Position numbers and translations under genes: made by a program | Assembly: GCA_963835935.1 (NCBI GenBank) | Contig: CAWIHK010000002.1 | Coordinates: 868,001-932,000 of the forward strand | Direction: 5' to 3' | Origin: CAWIHK01 sp963835935 | GTDB lineage: Bacteria > Bacteroidota > Ignavibacteria > UBA10030 > CAVZMI01 | Length of the DNA: 64,000 nucleotides | In this document: piece after piece, positions 54,688-62,224 of the stretch | How the letters are laid out: every line of letters begins with the position of its first letter | Position numbering within the stretch: the first letter of the stretch is position 1 | Notes under the pieces: generated by a model | The model's database searches: none | What the model was told of the DNA's origin: nothing | What the model saw: only the letters and a program-made list of their open reading frames with translations

Positions 54688-54765
54688 GACCGAAGGGAGT
54701 CGAGGTAAACTTTCAAAATCAGGTAAATGCTTCTCCTTTTTTATCGGTCGTTTCGACTCGCTCAA
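54688..54765. repeat. Direct repeat, right copy, of the GIY-YIG element
   Basis: Second copy of the 78-bp repeat, 480 bases from the first. It is preceded by the hairpin CTCGGTTACCGAG (54674-54686). Confidence 0.75.
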
Positions 54766-54842
54766 ATAACTGCGTTTTATAACCGCTCAACGACCGTTCT
54801 CTCTATAGTTCAATAATCATAATTATCTTTAGCGCGAACTAA

Positions 54843-56291
54843 TTATGCCGAACTTTCATCTCCTTCTACCGAAGAGCTTGATTGGAAGTCGACAACCCGA
54901 TCGTCGAGCATTACATCGGAATACCTGATTGGTTTGCGTAAACGAATTCCGCTTAACGTCCGGCAGCGGCTTAGCGCGACGTACGCCTGTCCGTGAGCGA
55001 ATGCGCCGTGGCCGAGATCGATAATCACTTTATCGAATGTTTTTCCCTGACTTTTATGAATCGTTATCGCCCATGCAAGTTTGATAGGATATTGTCGGAA
55101 CGAACCCACAACGATCGATTCGATGTTGCGTTCCTCCGGATTGTATGCGTATTCTATTTTTTCCCAGATCGTCGGTTCAATATCGCATGAATGATCGCCG
55201 AAAAAAACCTTTATAGAATTTTCCGAGAGTTTTTTAACAATGCCGAGCGAACCGTTAACCCATTGCTTATTCGGATCGTTTTTTACCATCATGATTTGTG
55301 CGCCAGGCTTTAGCCTAAAATGTTTGTCGGTCGGAAAAGATTTCTCGTCGAACGTGCCTGTGACCTCGGCGTCGTAATAATATTCTCGTTTCCGGATGGA
55401 ATCGAGCCGCGATTGGTTGATTGCCGAAGCGAGCGCATTCGTGCCGGTAAGTGTAATCGCCAGGTCATCGTCGTCACCTGCCGCAGTCGAATCGAACTGG
55501 GCATTGAGACGATCGAAATCTTCGTGTGATATTTTTTTGTTGCGTATGTTGTTTAGCAGCCCGATAAAATCCGAATCGGTTTGACGGAAGATGCGTTTCA
55601 ATTCTATCTTTTTCAGTGGAACCTGTTTGAAAACGTTCGCGCTGAAAAAAAACGGACTTTGAAAATTATCGCGGAAGTATTCATGAAGCTCCGGTTCCAC
55701 GATTGGCGGAAGTTGATGCAGATCGCCGATAAGAATCATCTGCACGCCTCCGAACGGATCATTCGGCTTTTCACGATTCATCCGCAAAGAATAATCGATC
55801 GCGTCCATGATGTCGGCGCGGACCATCGAGACTTCATCGATGACGATCGTTTCCAGCGAAGCGAATAAGGCTTCCTTGTCGCGGATTACTGAAACGTCAT
55901 CCGAAGTCAGAACATGCGTCGGAAAACGGAAGAACGAATGGATGGTAGAACCTCCGACGTTGATCGCCGCGATTCCGGTTGGCGCTACAACGATATAATT
56001 CTTTCTTGTGTTCTTCTTAAAGTATTGAAGAAGTGTCGACTTACCCGTTCCGGCGTTGCCTGTTACGAAAAGATGTTGGTGCGAATTTTCCATTAGTTCG
56101 AATGCGTTTGAAAACTCGTCCGTTAGCTGGAAATCATCTGGAATACCTTGCACATCCGATATTAGCGCTCGCTTTTTCGATTTTCTTTTTGTTCCAGAGA
56201 TCGAAACTTGAGTATGCGGTTTCTTATTTTTTCGAGATGATATAAAAGTGGATAGAAAAATAATTATTGAATAAAGATAGAGAGCTTTCAC
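54843..56291 (-). CDS. PIF1-like DNA helicase with hydrophobic N-terminus
   Basis: 482 residues. An SF1B helicase: Walker A LFVTGNAGTGKSTLLQYF, motif Ia VVAPTGIAAINVGGSTIHSFF, Walker B TIVIDEVSMVRADIMD, motif III ILIGDLHQLPPI, and near the end LAWAITIHKSQGKTFDKVIIDLGHGAF and AYVALSRCRTLSGI. It unwinds 5'-3', probably at forks, G-quadruplexes or R-loops by family knowledge. GTG 56291 has GAGG 4 bases upstream. From there the protein begins with a hydrophobic stretch (ALYLYSIIIFLSTFISS) and a basic linker, unusual for PIF1 and hinting at membrane tethering. Confidence 0.87.
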   Translation of the reverse strand: MKALYLYSIIIFLSTFISSRKNKKPHTQVSISGTKRKSKKRALISDVQGIPDDFQLTDEFSNAFELMENSHQHLFVTGNAGTGKSTLLQYFKKNTRKNYIVVAPTGIAAINVGGSTIHSFFRFPTHVLTSDDVSVIRDKEALFASLETIVIDEVSMVRADIMDAIDYSLRMNREKPNDPFGGVQMILIGDLHQLPPIVEPELHEYFRDNFQSPFFFSANVFKQVPLKKIELKRIFRQTDSDFIGLLNNIRNKKISHEDFDRLNAQFDSTAAGDDDDLAITLTGTNALASAINQSRLDSIRKREYYYDAEVTGTFDEKSFPTDKHFRLKPGAQIMMVKNDPNKQWVNGSLGIVKKLSENSIKVFFGDHSCDIEPTIWEKIEYAYNPEERNIESIVVGSFRQYPIKLAWAITIHKSQGKTFDKVIIDLGHGAFAHGQAYVALSRCRTLSGIRLRKPIRYSDVMLDDRVVDFQSSSSVEGDESSA

Positions 56292-56648
56292 GATACCTCG
56301 TTAGAAAAAATTGATACTTTCAATGTCCTTACAGATGAGAAAAGATAGGAAAATATCCGGATAAAAAATACGTTTGACTTACCACAATGATTCTAAAATA
56401 ATTAATCAAAACGATCACGAATACCTTGCCTCGCCGGCAAGCAATCTGGCTCATTTGGATTTTTACACTCGATCACTAAACCGTTTGACTCTTGAGTTTA
56501 TACATAGCAGAGCGCGTTCTGATTGGGCAGGAGTTTGACAAGTAACTATCATTCCTACCATTATGATATACAATATCATTCTTATAATGTTAATCTGTAT
56601 GATCTGCGACGATAATTTCCCTCACTCTTTTTAATTGGTAATTATTTT
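56292..56648. other. Gene-free AT-rich stretch
   Basis: No gene and no strong repeat. Only a short palindrome, ATGATATACAATATCAT (about 56563-56579), stands out; it may be regulatory. Nothing else was seen. Confidence 0.4.
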
Positions 56649-57737
56649 TCATTCTTTACTTTTCGCGAGGTACTCACGCGCTTCAACATTTCCTAATTTT
56701 GCGGCACGGTGCATTAAATGTTTTGCACGAAGCCGGTGGCCGTTTTCATAAAGAATTTTTGCCAACGCAAAATACGCTTGGGCATAGCGATGATTAATTG
56801 CAATAGCGTGCTCCAACGCAGCTATTGCCTTTTTAGGTTGATGAGTCGAATAGAAAATTATACCCATTCCATAATATGCTCCACTAGCATTTGGATTGAC
56901 ATCCAATGCTTTTTGAAACATCATCATTGCACTGTCTGGATTTCCATTTTTATAACACTCGCGCCCGATAGCAACGTATGCCATGTTGAGCTTCGGATTT
57001 ATCTCCAAAGCCTTTTTCCACATCAGCATTGCATCCGGCAGATCCTTTTCACTTGCATACGCAAGGCCGAGGTTGAAATATGCGCGGGCATTGCGAGGCT
57101 GCATTTTTGTAATTGCGGCGAATCGTGTTATTGCAAGGTCATAATTTCCTGAATTGAGAGCGGTGTGCGCCGAACGGGATGCATCGACATTATCGAGAGT
57201 TTGCGTCTCTTCGGCATATTGTTTCTTTAACGATTCTTTTTCGTTTTGCGATTTTGCTTCAGCCAGTTCTTTTTTCAATCTCGCAATCTCCGCATCTGCC
57301 GAGTCCGCCCTCATTTGTGATTCCTCGAGACTTTTCGTTTGATCCTGGTCTTCCAGAACACGATTCAATTTTTCTTTCACATCGTCGGCATCGACTGTAA
57401 TTTCTGCTTTGATATAATATTTTTCTCCGGTCCAGCGTTCTTCAATAATTTTTGTTTCGGTAATGCCGGCTGTTATGCTTGTGAGTTGTTCTTTGGTGAC
57501 TTCAGTGTAAGAAGTATCTTCTTCCTTTTTTTCTGTCTTTAATGTGCTTTGTAAATACACACCAATTTCTTCCAACAATATGCGCTTCACCTGATCCAGA
57601 GAAATAGATCGCGCCGTAATTTTACTGTCCGCTTCACCTGCGGTATATGTGTAGTCCCGCGTGAACGTTTTTGTTTCTGCCGAAACGCCGGCGGCTCCAC
57701 CGCACAATAAGAGAGTGATTGCTAAAAATCGTTTCAT
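56649..57737 (-). CDS. Exported TPR-repeat protein with coiled coil
   Basis: About 362 residues. Signal peptide MKRFLAITLLLCGGAAGVSA, then a beta-rich domain with AEADSKITARSISLDQVKRILLEEIGVYLQS and WTGEKYYIKAEITVDADDVKEKLNRVLED. A coiled coil follows (SADAEIARLKKELAEAKSQNEKESLKKQYAEE), then about five TPR units (ARAYFNLGLAYASEKDLPDAMLMWKKALEINP and repeats). It probably acts as a periplasmic scaffold. ATG 57737 is preceded by AAAGGA. The beta-rich part resembles domains that precede TPRs in envelope proteins of this group; the function is unknown. Confidence 0.8.
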   Translation of the reverse strand: MKRFLAITLLLCGGAAGVSAETKTFTRDYTYTAGEADSKITARSISLDQVKRILLEEIGVYLQSTLKTEKKEEDTSYTEVTKEQLTSITAGITETKIIEERWTGEKYYIKAEITVDADDVKEKLNRVLEDQDQTKSLEESQMRADSADAEIARLKKELAEAKSQNEKESLKKQYAEETQTLDNVDASRSAHTALNSGNYDLAITRFAAITKMQPRNARAYFNLGLAYASEKDLPDAMLMWKKALEINPKLNMAYVAIGRECYKNGNPDSAMMMFQKALDVNPNASGAYYGMGIIFYSTHQPKKAIAALEHAIAINHRYAQAYFALAKILYENGHRLRAKHLMHRAAKLGNVEAREYLAKSKE

Positions 57738-57857
57738 ATTTTTCCTTTCATTCAAAACAAAGAAAATATTTTCTCGCTTTAATTTATAACGATATATTGG
57801 TCGTTGACCAGTGAATGCAACCCAATGGATGGCGGCTCCGCCTTCGTGATGATCATT

Positions 57858-57878
57858 TCCTTTTTAAAATGGTTAGAT
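57858..57878 (-). other. attC-like box pair, shared 19-mer copy 1
   Basis: On the minus strand, CTAACCATTTTAAAAAGGA (57876-57858) recurs at 63545-63527. The box ATCTAAC (57878-57872) fits RYYYAAC, and the TAA stop codon of the membrane-protein gene lies inside it. This is the arrangement of a cassette gene ending in its attC site. Confidence 0.5.
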
Positions 57879-58256
57879 GGCTTCATCTATTTTCGTTGCG
57901 CTTTTGAGATTAAGAATGCGGGGGAGCCAATATAAAAATAGTAAATAACTTAAAGATGCAACCGCAGTCAAAATGGTCCATTTAAATGTATCCAGATTAG
58001 CACTCAAAGAAGTAATTGGATTACCAACCGTAGAAATCTTCTCGTTCGGAGAACGTACCAATGTTTCATTCAAGATCTGAATACAAGAAACTGACGATCC
58101 AAGTGTTGAAGCTAATTTGATCATTGAATTGAATGATATAACAATGACTAATGGAATTGCTGCCTTCTTGAATCTAACTGGATGCTTGTATGCAATGAAT
58201 GTTATTCCTGTGACTATAGGAACAAGCAATGTGAGAATAAGAATTTGAATGCTCAT
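57873..58256 (-). CDS. Small hypothetical membrane protein
   Basis: 127 residues with three hydrophobic segments: ILILTLLVPIVTGITFIAY, AAIPLVIVISFNSMIKLAS and WTILTAVASLSYLLFLYWLPRIL. No family is recognised. AAGGGG lies 6 bases before the ATG. The stop codon TAA is embedded in the attC-like box ATCTAAC. It is followed upstream (higher coordinates) by a PIN-TM gene on the same strand with a palindromic spacer between. Confidence 0.6.
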   Translation of the reverse strand: MSIQILILTLLVPIVTGITFIAYKHPVRFKKAAIPLVIVISFNSMIKLASTLGSSVSCIQILNETLVRSPNEKISTVGNPITSLSANLDTFKWTILTAVASLSYLLFLYWLPRILNLKSATKIDEAI

Positions 58257-58339
58257 TTATTACCCCTTCACATAATAAAGTTGTCTCTCATACTGCAGCC
58301 AATCCCGATTCGATAAATTTAATGTTTCATAATCAATCC

Positions 58340-58377
58340 GTGGTCGAATTGAGAATCCCGACGATCTTTGTCGGGGA
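58340..58377. repeat. 38-bp repeat with hairpin, copy 1
   Basis: This 38-bp block matches 61624-61661 except for two bases in its loop. It contains the stem CCCGAC/GTCGGG (58358-58363 and 58369-58374). Both copies lie just beyond the stop of a minus-strand cassette-like gene, 22 and 19 bases away. Confidence 0.65.
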
Positions 58378-58399
58378 GCGCCTGGTTATGCTGCGAATA

Positions 58400-59251
58400 T
58401 TATTCAGGAAATATACGATTCCAAGTTTGATAATATCGACCACCCTTGAGACTTTTACCGAGATTATCAAGTCCCCTCACCATTACATATAATCCAGCCA
58501 TTAACTGTAATAATATTGTTGCATGTAACATGCCGATATTAAATGATGGCCAAAAAACATTTATTGAAGCCGAAAAACCGAAAAGTATTTCTATCCAAGA
58601 ATAAAGTTGACGATGATTTGCACGTAACCAAAAGAGAAACATTGCAAGAACAGGAACTAATATAAAAGTAATCCAGACATGAATATTAGCAAAAACATAA
58701 TCAAGATTTAAGTAGAACAGTATTGCTAAGAAAGTAACCACAGAACCAAGAATGAAACTAATAATAAGTTGATTCCGTTGAGCCGAAAGAGTTACTTGTG
58801 CTTCTTTGTCAATTATTTTATCAGAAGCACCGTTTGAAACAAGCGTTTGAAAAAGTGATCTTGAATCAAGTGTCGCAATATTATAGAACTTAGCAACCTC
58901 TATAATATCTCTATCATTTGTAGCGATGACAACTTGATCTTGTTTATACTCGCCAGTCATTTTAATCGCTGTGGCAAGAATTTTTCTATCAGTAACAGAC
59001 ATTCTAAAAAACGGTGATTCCTTTGGTGGAGCTTGGGTAATAGATAAAGGCTCTGGTTCAAGGATTATTATATTGTTTGCCTTATTGGCTTGACGAATAA
59101 TATTATCATAGTGAAAAGAATCCTTAACCGATCGGCTTGCTAATTCGTCGAAAACAGAATAAGGTATGTATAGATGATATTTCGACGATTTAAATCCTAA
59201 TATTTTGGGATTTTGAAGAATTATATTTGTGTCAAGAATTATTCTTTGCAT
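58400..59251 (-). CDS. PIN-domain protein with C-terminal membrane helices
   Basis: 283 residues. The N-terminal 135 residues are a PIN domain: RIILDTNIILQNPKIL, YSVFDELASRS, SVTDRKILATAIKMTG and VVIATNDRDIIEVAKFYNIATLDSRSLF. The four acidic positions are present. The C-terminal half has four to five hydrophobic helices (LIISFILGSVVTFLAILFYL, IHVWITFILVPVLAMFLFWL, SASINVFWPSFNIGMLHATILLQLMAGLYVMV). A PIN nuclease anchored in the membrane is unusual. It has no ribosome binding site of note. GTTAGGC-type box 27 bases upstream of the start marks the end of the preceding attC-like site. Confidence 0.72.
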   Translation of the reverse strand: MQRIILDTNIILQNPKILGFKSSKYHLYIPYSVFDELASRSVKDSFHYDNIIRQANKANNIIILEPEPLSITQAPPKESPFFRMSVTDRKILATAIKMTGEYKQDQVVIATNDRDIIEVAKFYNIATLDSRSLFQTLVSNGASDKIIDKEAQVTLSAQRNQLIISFILGSVVTFLAILFYLNLDYVFANIHVWITFILVPVLAMFLFWLRANHRQLYSWIEILFGFSASINVFWPSFNIGMLHATILLQLMAGLYVMVRGLDNLGKSLKGGRYYQTWNRIFPE

Positions 59252-59277
59252 AACTATTCGCCTATTATTATTTCGCA

Positions 59278-59519
59278 GCCTAACGGACCGGCGCTCCGCC
59301 TTCGTTTCCGCTTCCGTTACACTCCGACGGATAAAAAAGCTGCGGTAATCAGCCTGCCGAAGTACCCGCCTTCGTTAAAGCCTTCGGCAGGTTGGCGAAA
59401 ACTTTCTATCACCGCAACTGTCGCGCTTACACGGATATTTTTTATTTTCTTCATAAACTTTCTCCGCGCGGAAAAATGTATCCTGTGTTCTTGCCGTCAG
59501 CTTTAATCGCGGGTTAGGT
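59278..59519 (-). other. attC-like spacer between the lspA and PIN-TM genes
   Basis: Read on the minus strand it begins with ACCTAAC (59519-59513) beyond the lspA stop and ends with GTTAGGC (59284-59278) before the PIN gene. Both fit the R'' and R' boxes. At 242 bp it is longer than most attC sites, and inner pairing is weak. It also contains TCTTGCCGTCAGCTT (59489-59503), repeated at 61571-61585. Confidence 0.4.
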
Positions 59520-59538
59520 GGTGGCCGTCTTTCGACTA

Positions 59539-60063
59539 CTAAAACGTTCGGCCCTTGACTTTATTCATGACATGTGGCATCGTTTTATAAAATATTCTTG
59601 CAAACAATAAAATGAATATGCCTGCACCAATTAGTACATCTGCGACATTAAATATCCCTGTGTGAATGCATCCAAACCCAAAAATAATAAAATCTATCAC
59701 TCTGCCGTTATTAGAAATTCTGTCGACAAGATTACCAAGAGCACCTGTCAACAATAGCAACAATGCTACCTTTGTTATGGTATTAAGTTTTTGCATAGAA
59801 AAAAGAAATAGAATCAACGCTGTGATTTCAATGATTGCTATGAACAGTATGGCAATAAAACGAATCGTATGTGGAAGTTGAGAACCAATACCCAAGAAAG
59901 CACCTGCATTCTCTGCATAGTAAAAACGAACTATGCCGTGGAGAAAAGTTTTCGGTGATGAATATTCAAGTTCACTCTTCGCTATTCTTTTTGTCACTTG
60001 ATCGCATCCGACTAACGATATTGCGATTGCGAGGATAAATAATAATTTGATAAACCTTTTCAC
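59539..60063 (-). CDS. lspA: Lipoprotein signal peptidase II
   Basis: 174 residues with four transmembrane helices. The two catalytic aspartates are in GALGNLVDRISNNGRVIDFIIFG and FNVADVLIGAG. VGCDQVTKRIAKSEL and FYAENAGAFLGIGSQLP are further conserved boxes. It cleaves diacylated prolipoproteins at the Cys. It starts at GTG with AGAGG upstream. Finding a core function in the cassette-like stretch means it is probably an extra copy; a chromosomal copy would be expected elsewhere. Confidence 0.88.
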   Translation of the reverse strand: MKRFIKLLFILAIAISLVGCDQVTKRIAKSELEYSSPKTFLHGIVRFYYAENAGAFLGIGSQLPHTIRFIAILFIAIIEITALILFLFSMQKLNTITKVALLLLLTGALGNLVDRISNNGRVIDFIIFGFGCIHTGIFNVADVLIGAGIFILLFARIFYKTMPHVMNKVKGRTF

Positions 60064-60116
60064 ATTTAACCTCTTTAAAGAATGCAGTCGGACGGCAAAC
60101 CCCCGAACTAGACAAA

Positions 60117-61001
60117 CTACAATTTTTCAGCAGTGACAAGACAATGCGTACCGTTGACTCTTCCAATTACATTACCATCTGAATCACTGAAATATGTTTT
60201 CTCAAGTTCTTGCGCATCTTTATGATCGATTAACTTTAGTCCATACGCTGCTAAAAATTGCTCGATCTCACCCTTCTCAATTCCAAAATGCCACTGTTCG
60301 CCTACACCAGATACTGTTTGTACCATCCTGGTTTCACCGTAGTAAATGCCTTCATTCCGAAGAACAGATGCGTAGATATAATCGAAGATAATCCAACTAT
60401 GCTTCCCGGCAAAATCTTGGATGGTTTTAAATGCCGCATGAACTGACTCCGGCTGTAAGTACATCAACAGACCTTCTAATATAAATAAACTCCGCTGCTG
60501 TTTGTCGAATCCAGCTTCATAAAGTTTCATAGACAGCGATTCTTTATCAAAATCGATTGCGATGAATTTTAGGTTCGAAGGAATAGTCAGATGTCTTTTT
60601 TGATATTGTCCGATTTTTGCTTGTTGTGTAATTGCAGCATCAAGTTCAAATATCCGAGTATTCTGCATTCTGTCTTGAAAGCGTAATGCTCTAGTGTCAA
60701 ACCCGGCTCCAAATATCAATATTTGGTCGAATTGTTCCGCCAACGCTCGTTCGAAAACGGCATCTATGTACTTAGTTCGCGCAATGACATATTCATAGAC
60801 TCCATTGGGCGCGACTACTCTGCTAAAGAGTCTTCTGGTTAGTGATATATGCAGCAATGGCTTTAATAAAGTTGGGAGAAGCAAAGGCGCAATATAGTCA
60901 TCACTTTTGTAATGGCTATCTGTTTCCAACGCTGAACACGCACGGGACACACACGTCATTTCTGCTGTTCTTGATGTAGATGATTCAATTCTTCTTTTCA
61001 A
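60117..61001 (-). CDS. SAM-dependent methyltransferase of the leucine carboxyl methyltransferase (PPM/TIGR00027) type
   Basis: About 294 residues. SSTSRTAEMTCVSRACSALE and HYKSDDYIAPLLLPTLL open the protein, followed by the SAM-binding QILIFGAGFDTRALRF, FELDAAITQQAKIGQY and FILEGLLMYLQPESV. These match the class related to polyketide and leucine carboxyl methyltransferases. The substrate is unknown. I place the start at TTG 61001, which has GAGGA 6 bases upstream and keeps the conserved N-terminus; ATG 60959 would cut it. Confidence 0.78.
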   Translation of the reverse strand: MKRRIESSTSRTAEMTCVSRACSALETDSHYKSDDYIAPLLLPTLLKPLLHISLTRRLFSRVVAPNGVYEYVIARTKYIDAVFERALAEQFDQILIFGAGFDTRALRFQDRMQNTRIFELDAAITQQAKIGQYQKRHLTIPSNLKFIAIDFDKESLSMKLYEAGFDKQQRSLFILEGLLMYLQPESVHAAFKTIQDFAGKHSWIIFDYIYASVLRNEGIYYGETRMVQTVSGVGEQWHFGIEKGEIEQFLAAYGLKLIDHKDAQELEKTYFSDSDGNVIGRVNGTHCLVTAEKL

Positions 61002-61159
61002 GACCGTCCTCGATATTCGCAAATATGAAGTTATATTTTTACGAGTTCAACAATATGAGCATATTGCTGTGCTCGTTGAATTATGCATGCAATCTTCACA
61101 CTTCTCCCCACTCTTTGAGACAACATAAAGATGGTCAAAGCTTGACAAACAATAAATGT

Positions 61160-61402
61160 TTATTTTTTCTTTACAAGACTTATAACCCATAAAAGCACCA
61201 GAGCTCCAGCAGTTGCAGCAACGAGTGATCCAATGAGTCCACGGGTAAATATGCCGAATAACTCAAATAAAAAACCACCTACAAGAGCTCCAATACATCC
61301 AACAACAAGATTCCCAATCAAACCAAATCCTTTTCCTTTCATAATTTGCCCTGCAAGCCACCCTGCAATAAGACCGATAAGCAAAAAATAAAGTAGATGC
61401 AT
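61160..61402 (-). CDS. GlsB/YeaQ/YmgE-family membrane protein
   Basis: 80 residues, three short transmembrane helices: LLYFLLIGLIAGWLAGQIMKGKGFGLIGNLVVGCIGALVGGFLF is almost diagnostic for the transglycosylase-associated (YeaQ/YmgE) family. Gly-rich packing motifs are obvious. The family is linked to stress response, without a known activity. GAGGGGAG lies 5 bases before the ATG. Confidence 0.88.
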   Translation of the reverse strand: MHLLYFLLIGLIAGWLAGQIMKGKGFGLIGNLVVGCIGALVGGFLFELFGIFTRGLIGSLVAATAGALVLLWVISLVKKK

Positions 61403-61523
61403 AAATTCTCCCCTCTAATGAAAAAAAATGGTTGTCTTTTTACTTGTAATTTACTTTCAAGTTTTGCCGAAGGCATCCCTACGGGCCGTAGGCTCTTCGG
61501 GACACAAAACCTCTACACACCAT

Positions 61524-61675
61524 GCTTAACGTACCAACGCCTGCCCGCCATGCTTTATCTTTGGGCGGGCTCTTGCCGTCAGCTTGTTCCAATTCGACAG
61601 ACTTACCGTTCTTCAGGTAAGTCGTGGTCGAATTGAGAATCCCGACGATTTATGTCGGGGAACCGTTGGTTAGTC
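61524..61675 (-). other. attC-like site between DUF2007 and YeaQ-type genes
   Basis: On the minus strand it runs from GACTAAC then CAACGG (61675-61663) to GCGTTGG then TAC then GTTAAGC (61540-61524). CAACG pairs with CGTTG, and the outer boxes pair with a 3-base bulge on one side. Unequal spacers are characteristic of attC sites. The 38-bp repeat (61624-61661) and TCTTGCCGTCAGCTT lie inside. Confidence 0.5.
61624..61661. repeat. 38-bp repeat with hairpin, copy 2
   Basis: Second copy of the block at 58340-58377, differing by two bases in the loop; the CCCGAC/GTCGGG stem is conserved. Confidence 0.65.
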
Positions 61676-61680
61676 AGCCA

Positions 61681-61905
61681 TTAAACTTTCCTTGCAGTCA
61701 GTATTTTCTTTGCCCGATCAAGATCCTTTTTACGAACAATGAGATCTACACCTTGAGTCAATTGAAGATGTGGTCGCATTCCACCGCTATCGTCTTTTTT
61801 CACCATAACTAAAATTTTCTGAGATTTAAGATGACCGGCAGCGACTTCGGCTTCGATTACATTTGAAAATGTTCGAAGCGTGATTAATTCTTCTGGTTTT
61901 ATAAT
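61681..61905 (-). CDS. DUF2007-type small protein, probable ATT start
   Basis: 75 codons. The protein reads IIKPEELITLRTFSNVIEAE ... AGHLKSQKILVMVKKDDSGG, then RPHLQLTQGVDLIVRKKDL and ends AKKILTARKV. This is the pattern of DUF2007 (putative signal-transducing) proteins: a ferredoxin-like fold with EAE, then DD.GG, then a GV.L.V strand. There is no ATG, GTG or TTG in the whole open frame up to its upstream stop at 61963, so annotators miss it. AGGA (61914-61911) lies 5 bases before ATT 61905. GTTAGGC (61930-61924) precedes it, as expected after an R' box. Confidence 0.7.
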   Translation of the reverse strand: MIKPEELITLRTFSNVIEAEVAAGHLKSQKILVMVKKDDSGGMRPHLQLTQGVDLIVRKKDLDRAKKILTARKV

Positions 61906-61923
61906 TTCTATCCTTAGATGCCC

Positions 61924-62112
61924 GCCTAACGGATGGCGGCTAAGTTGACCGCGCTGATAACATCAAAACGTACTAAACGAAACAAGTTCATGCTGATAAC
62001 ATTATTAATAATTACCGAAGTTATGAAGTACAAAGAACTAAATAATAAAACTTTAACCCACCACAAGCCATGCTTAAAGTACCAACGCTCATTCGGTCAA
62101 CTTGAGCCGCTG
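61924..62112 (-). other. attC-like palindromic site upstream of the DUF2007 gene
   Basis: It contains GCCTAAC (61924-61930) and a long inverted repeat: GCGGCTAAGTTGACCG (61936-61951) against CGGTCAACTTGAGCCGC (62094-62110), perfect apart from a single extra base. One bulged base in a long stem is an attC hallmark. CATGCTTAAAGTACCAACGC (62069-62088) matches 61521-61540 at 19 of 20 bases. The IS110-family gene starts 113 bases further on. Confidence 0.45.
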
Positions 62113-62156
62113 GATATTATAAAAAAGGAATCTCCCAATTATGTACATTGCTCATT

Positions 62157-62224
62157 GTCCAAGTAAACAACATTCACGATCTCAGCCAAAGGCTGATGCG
62201 CCTCAGGCGCAAAAGGAGATTCCC
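62157..62224 (+). promoter_or_regulatory. Structured leader of the IS110-family transposase
   Basis: Two consecutive perfect hairpins, CAGCC-AAA-GGCTG (62182-62194) and GCGCC-TCA-GGCGC (62197-62209), are followed by AAAAGGAG and the ATG at 62225. In IS110-group elements the non-coding end 5' of the transposase gene encodes the bridge RNA; these hairpins may belong to it or may control translation. Confidence 0.35.

Noticed and set aside
59213..59506. Plus-strand 97-codon frame in the lspA to PIN spacer
   Set aside because: It coincides with the GC-rich palindromic spacer and lacks a start signal.
61397..61636. Plus-strand open frame in the spacer before the YeaQ-type gene
   Set aside because: It runs through palindromic attC-like sequence and encodes nothing recognisable.
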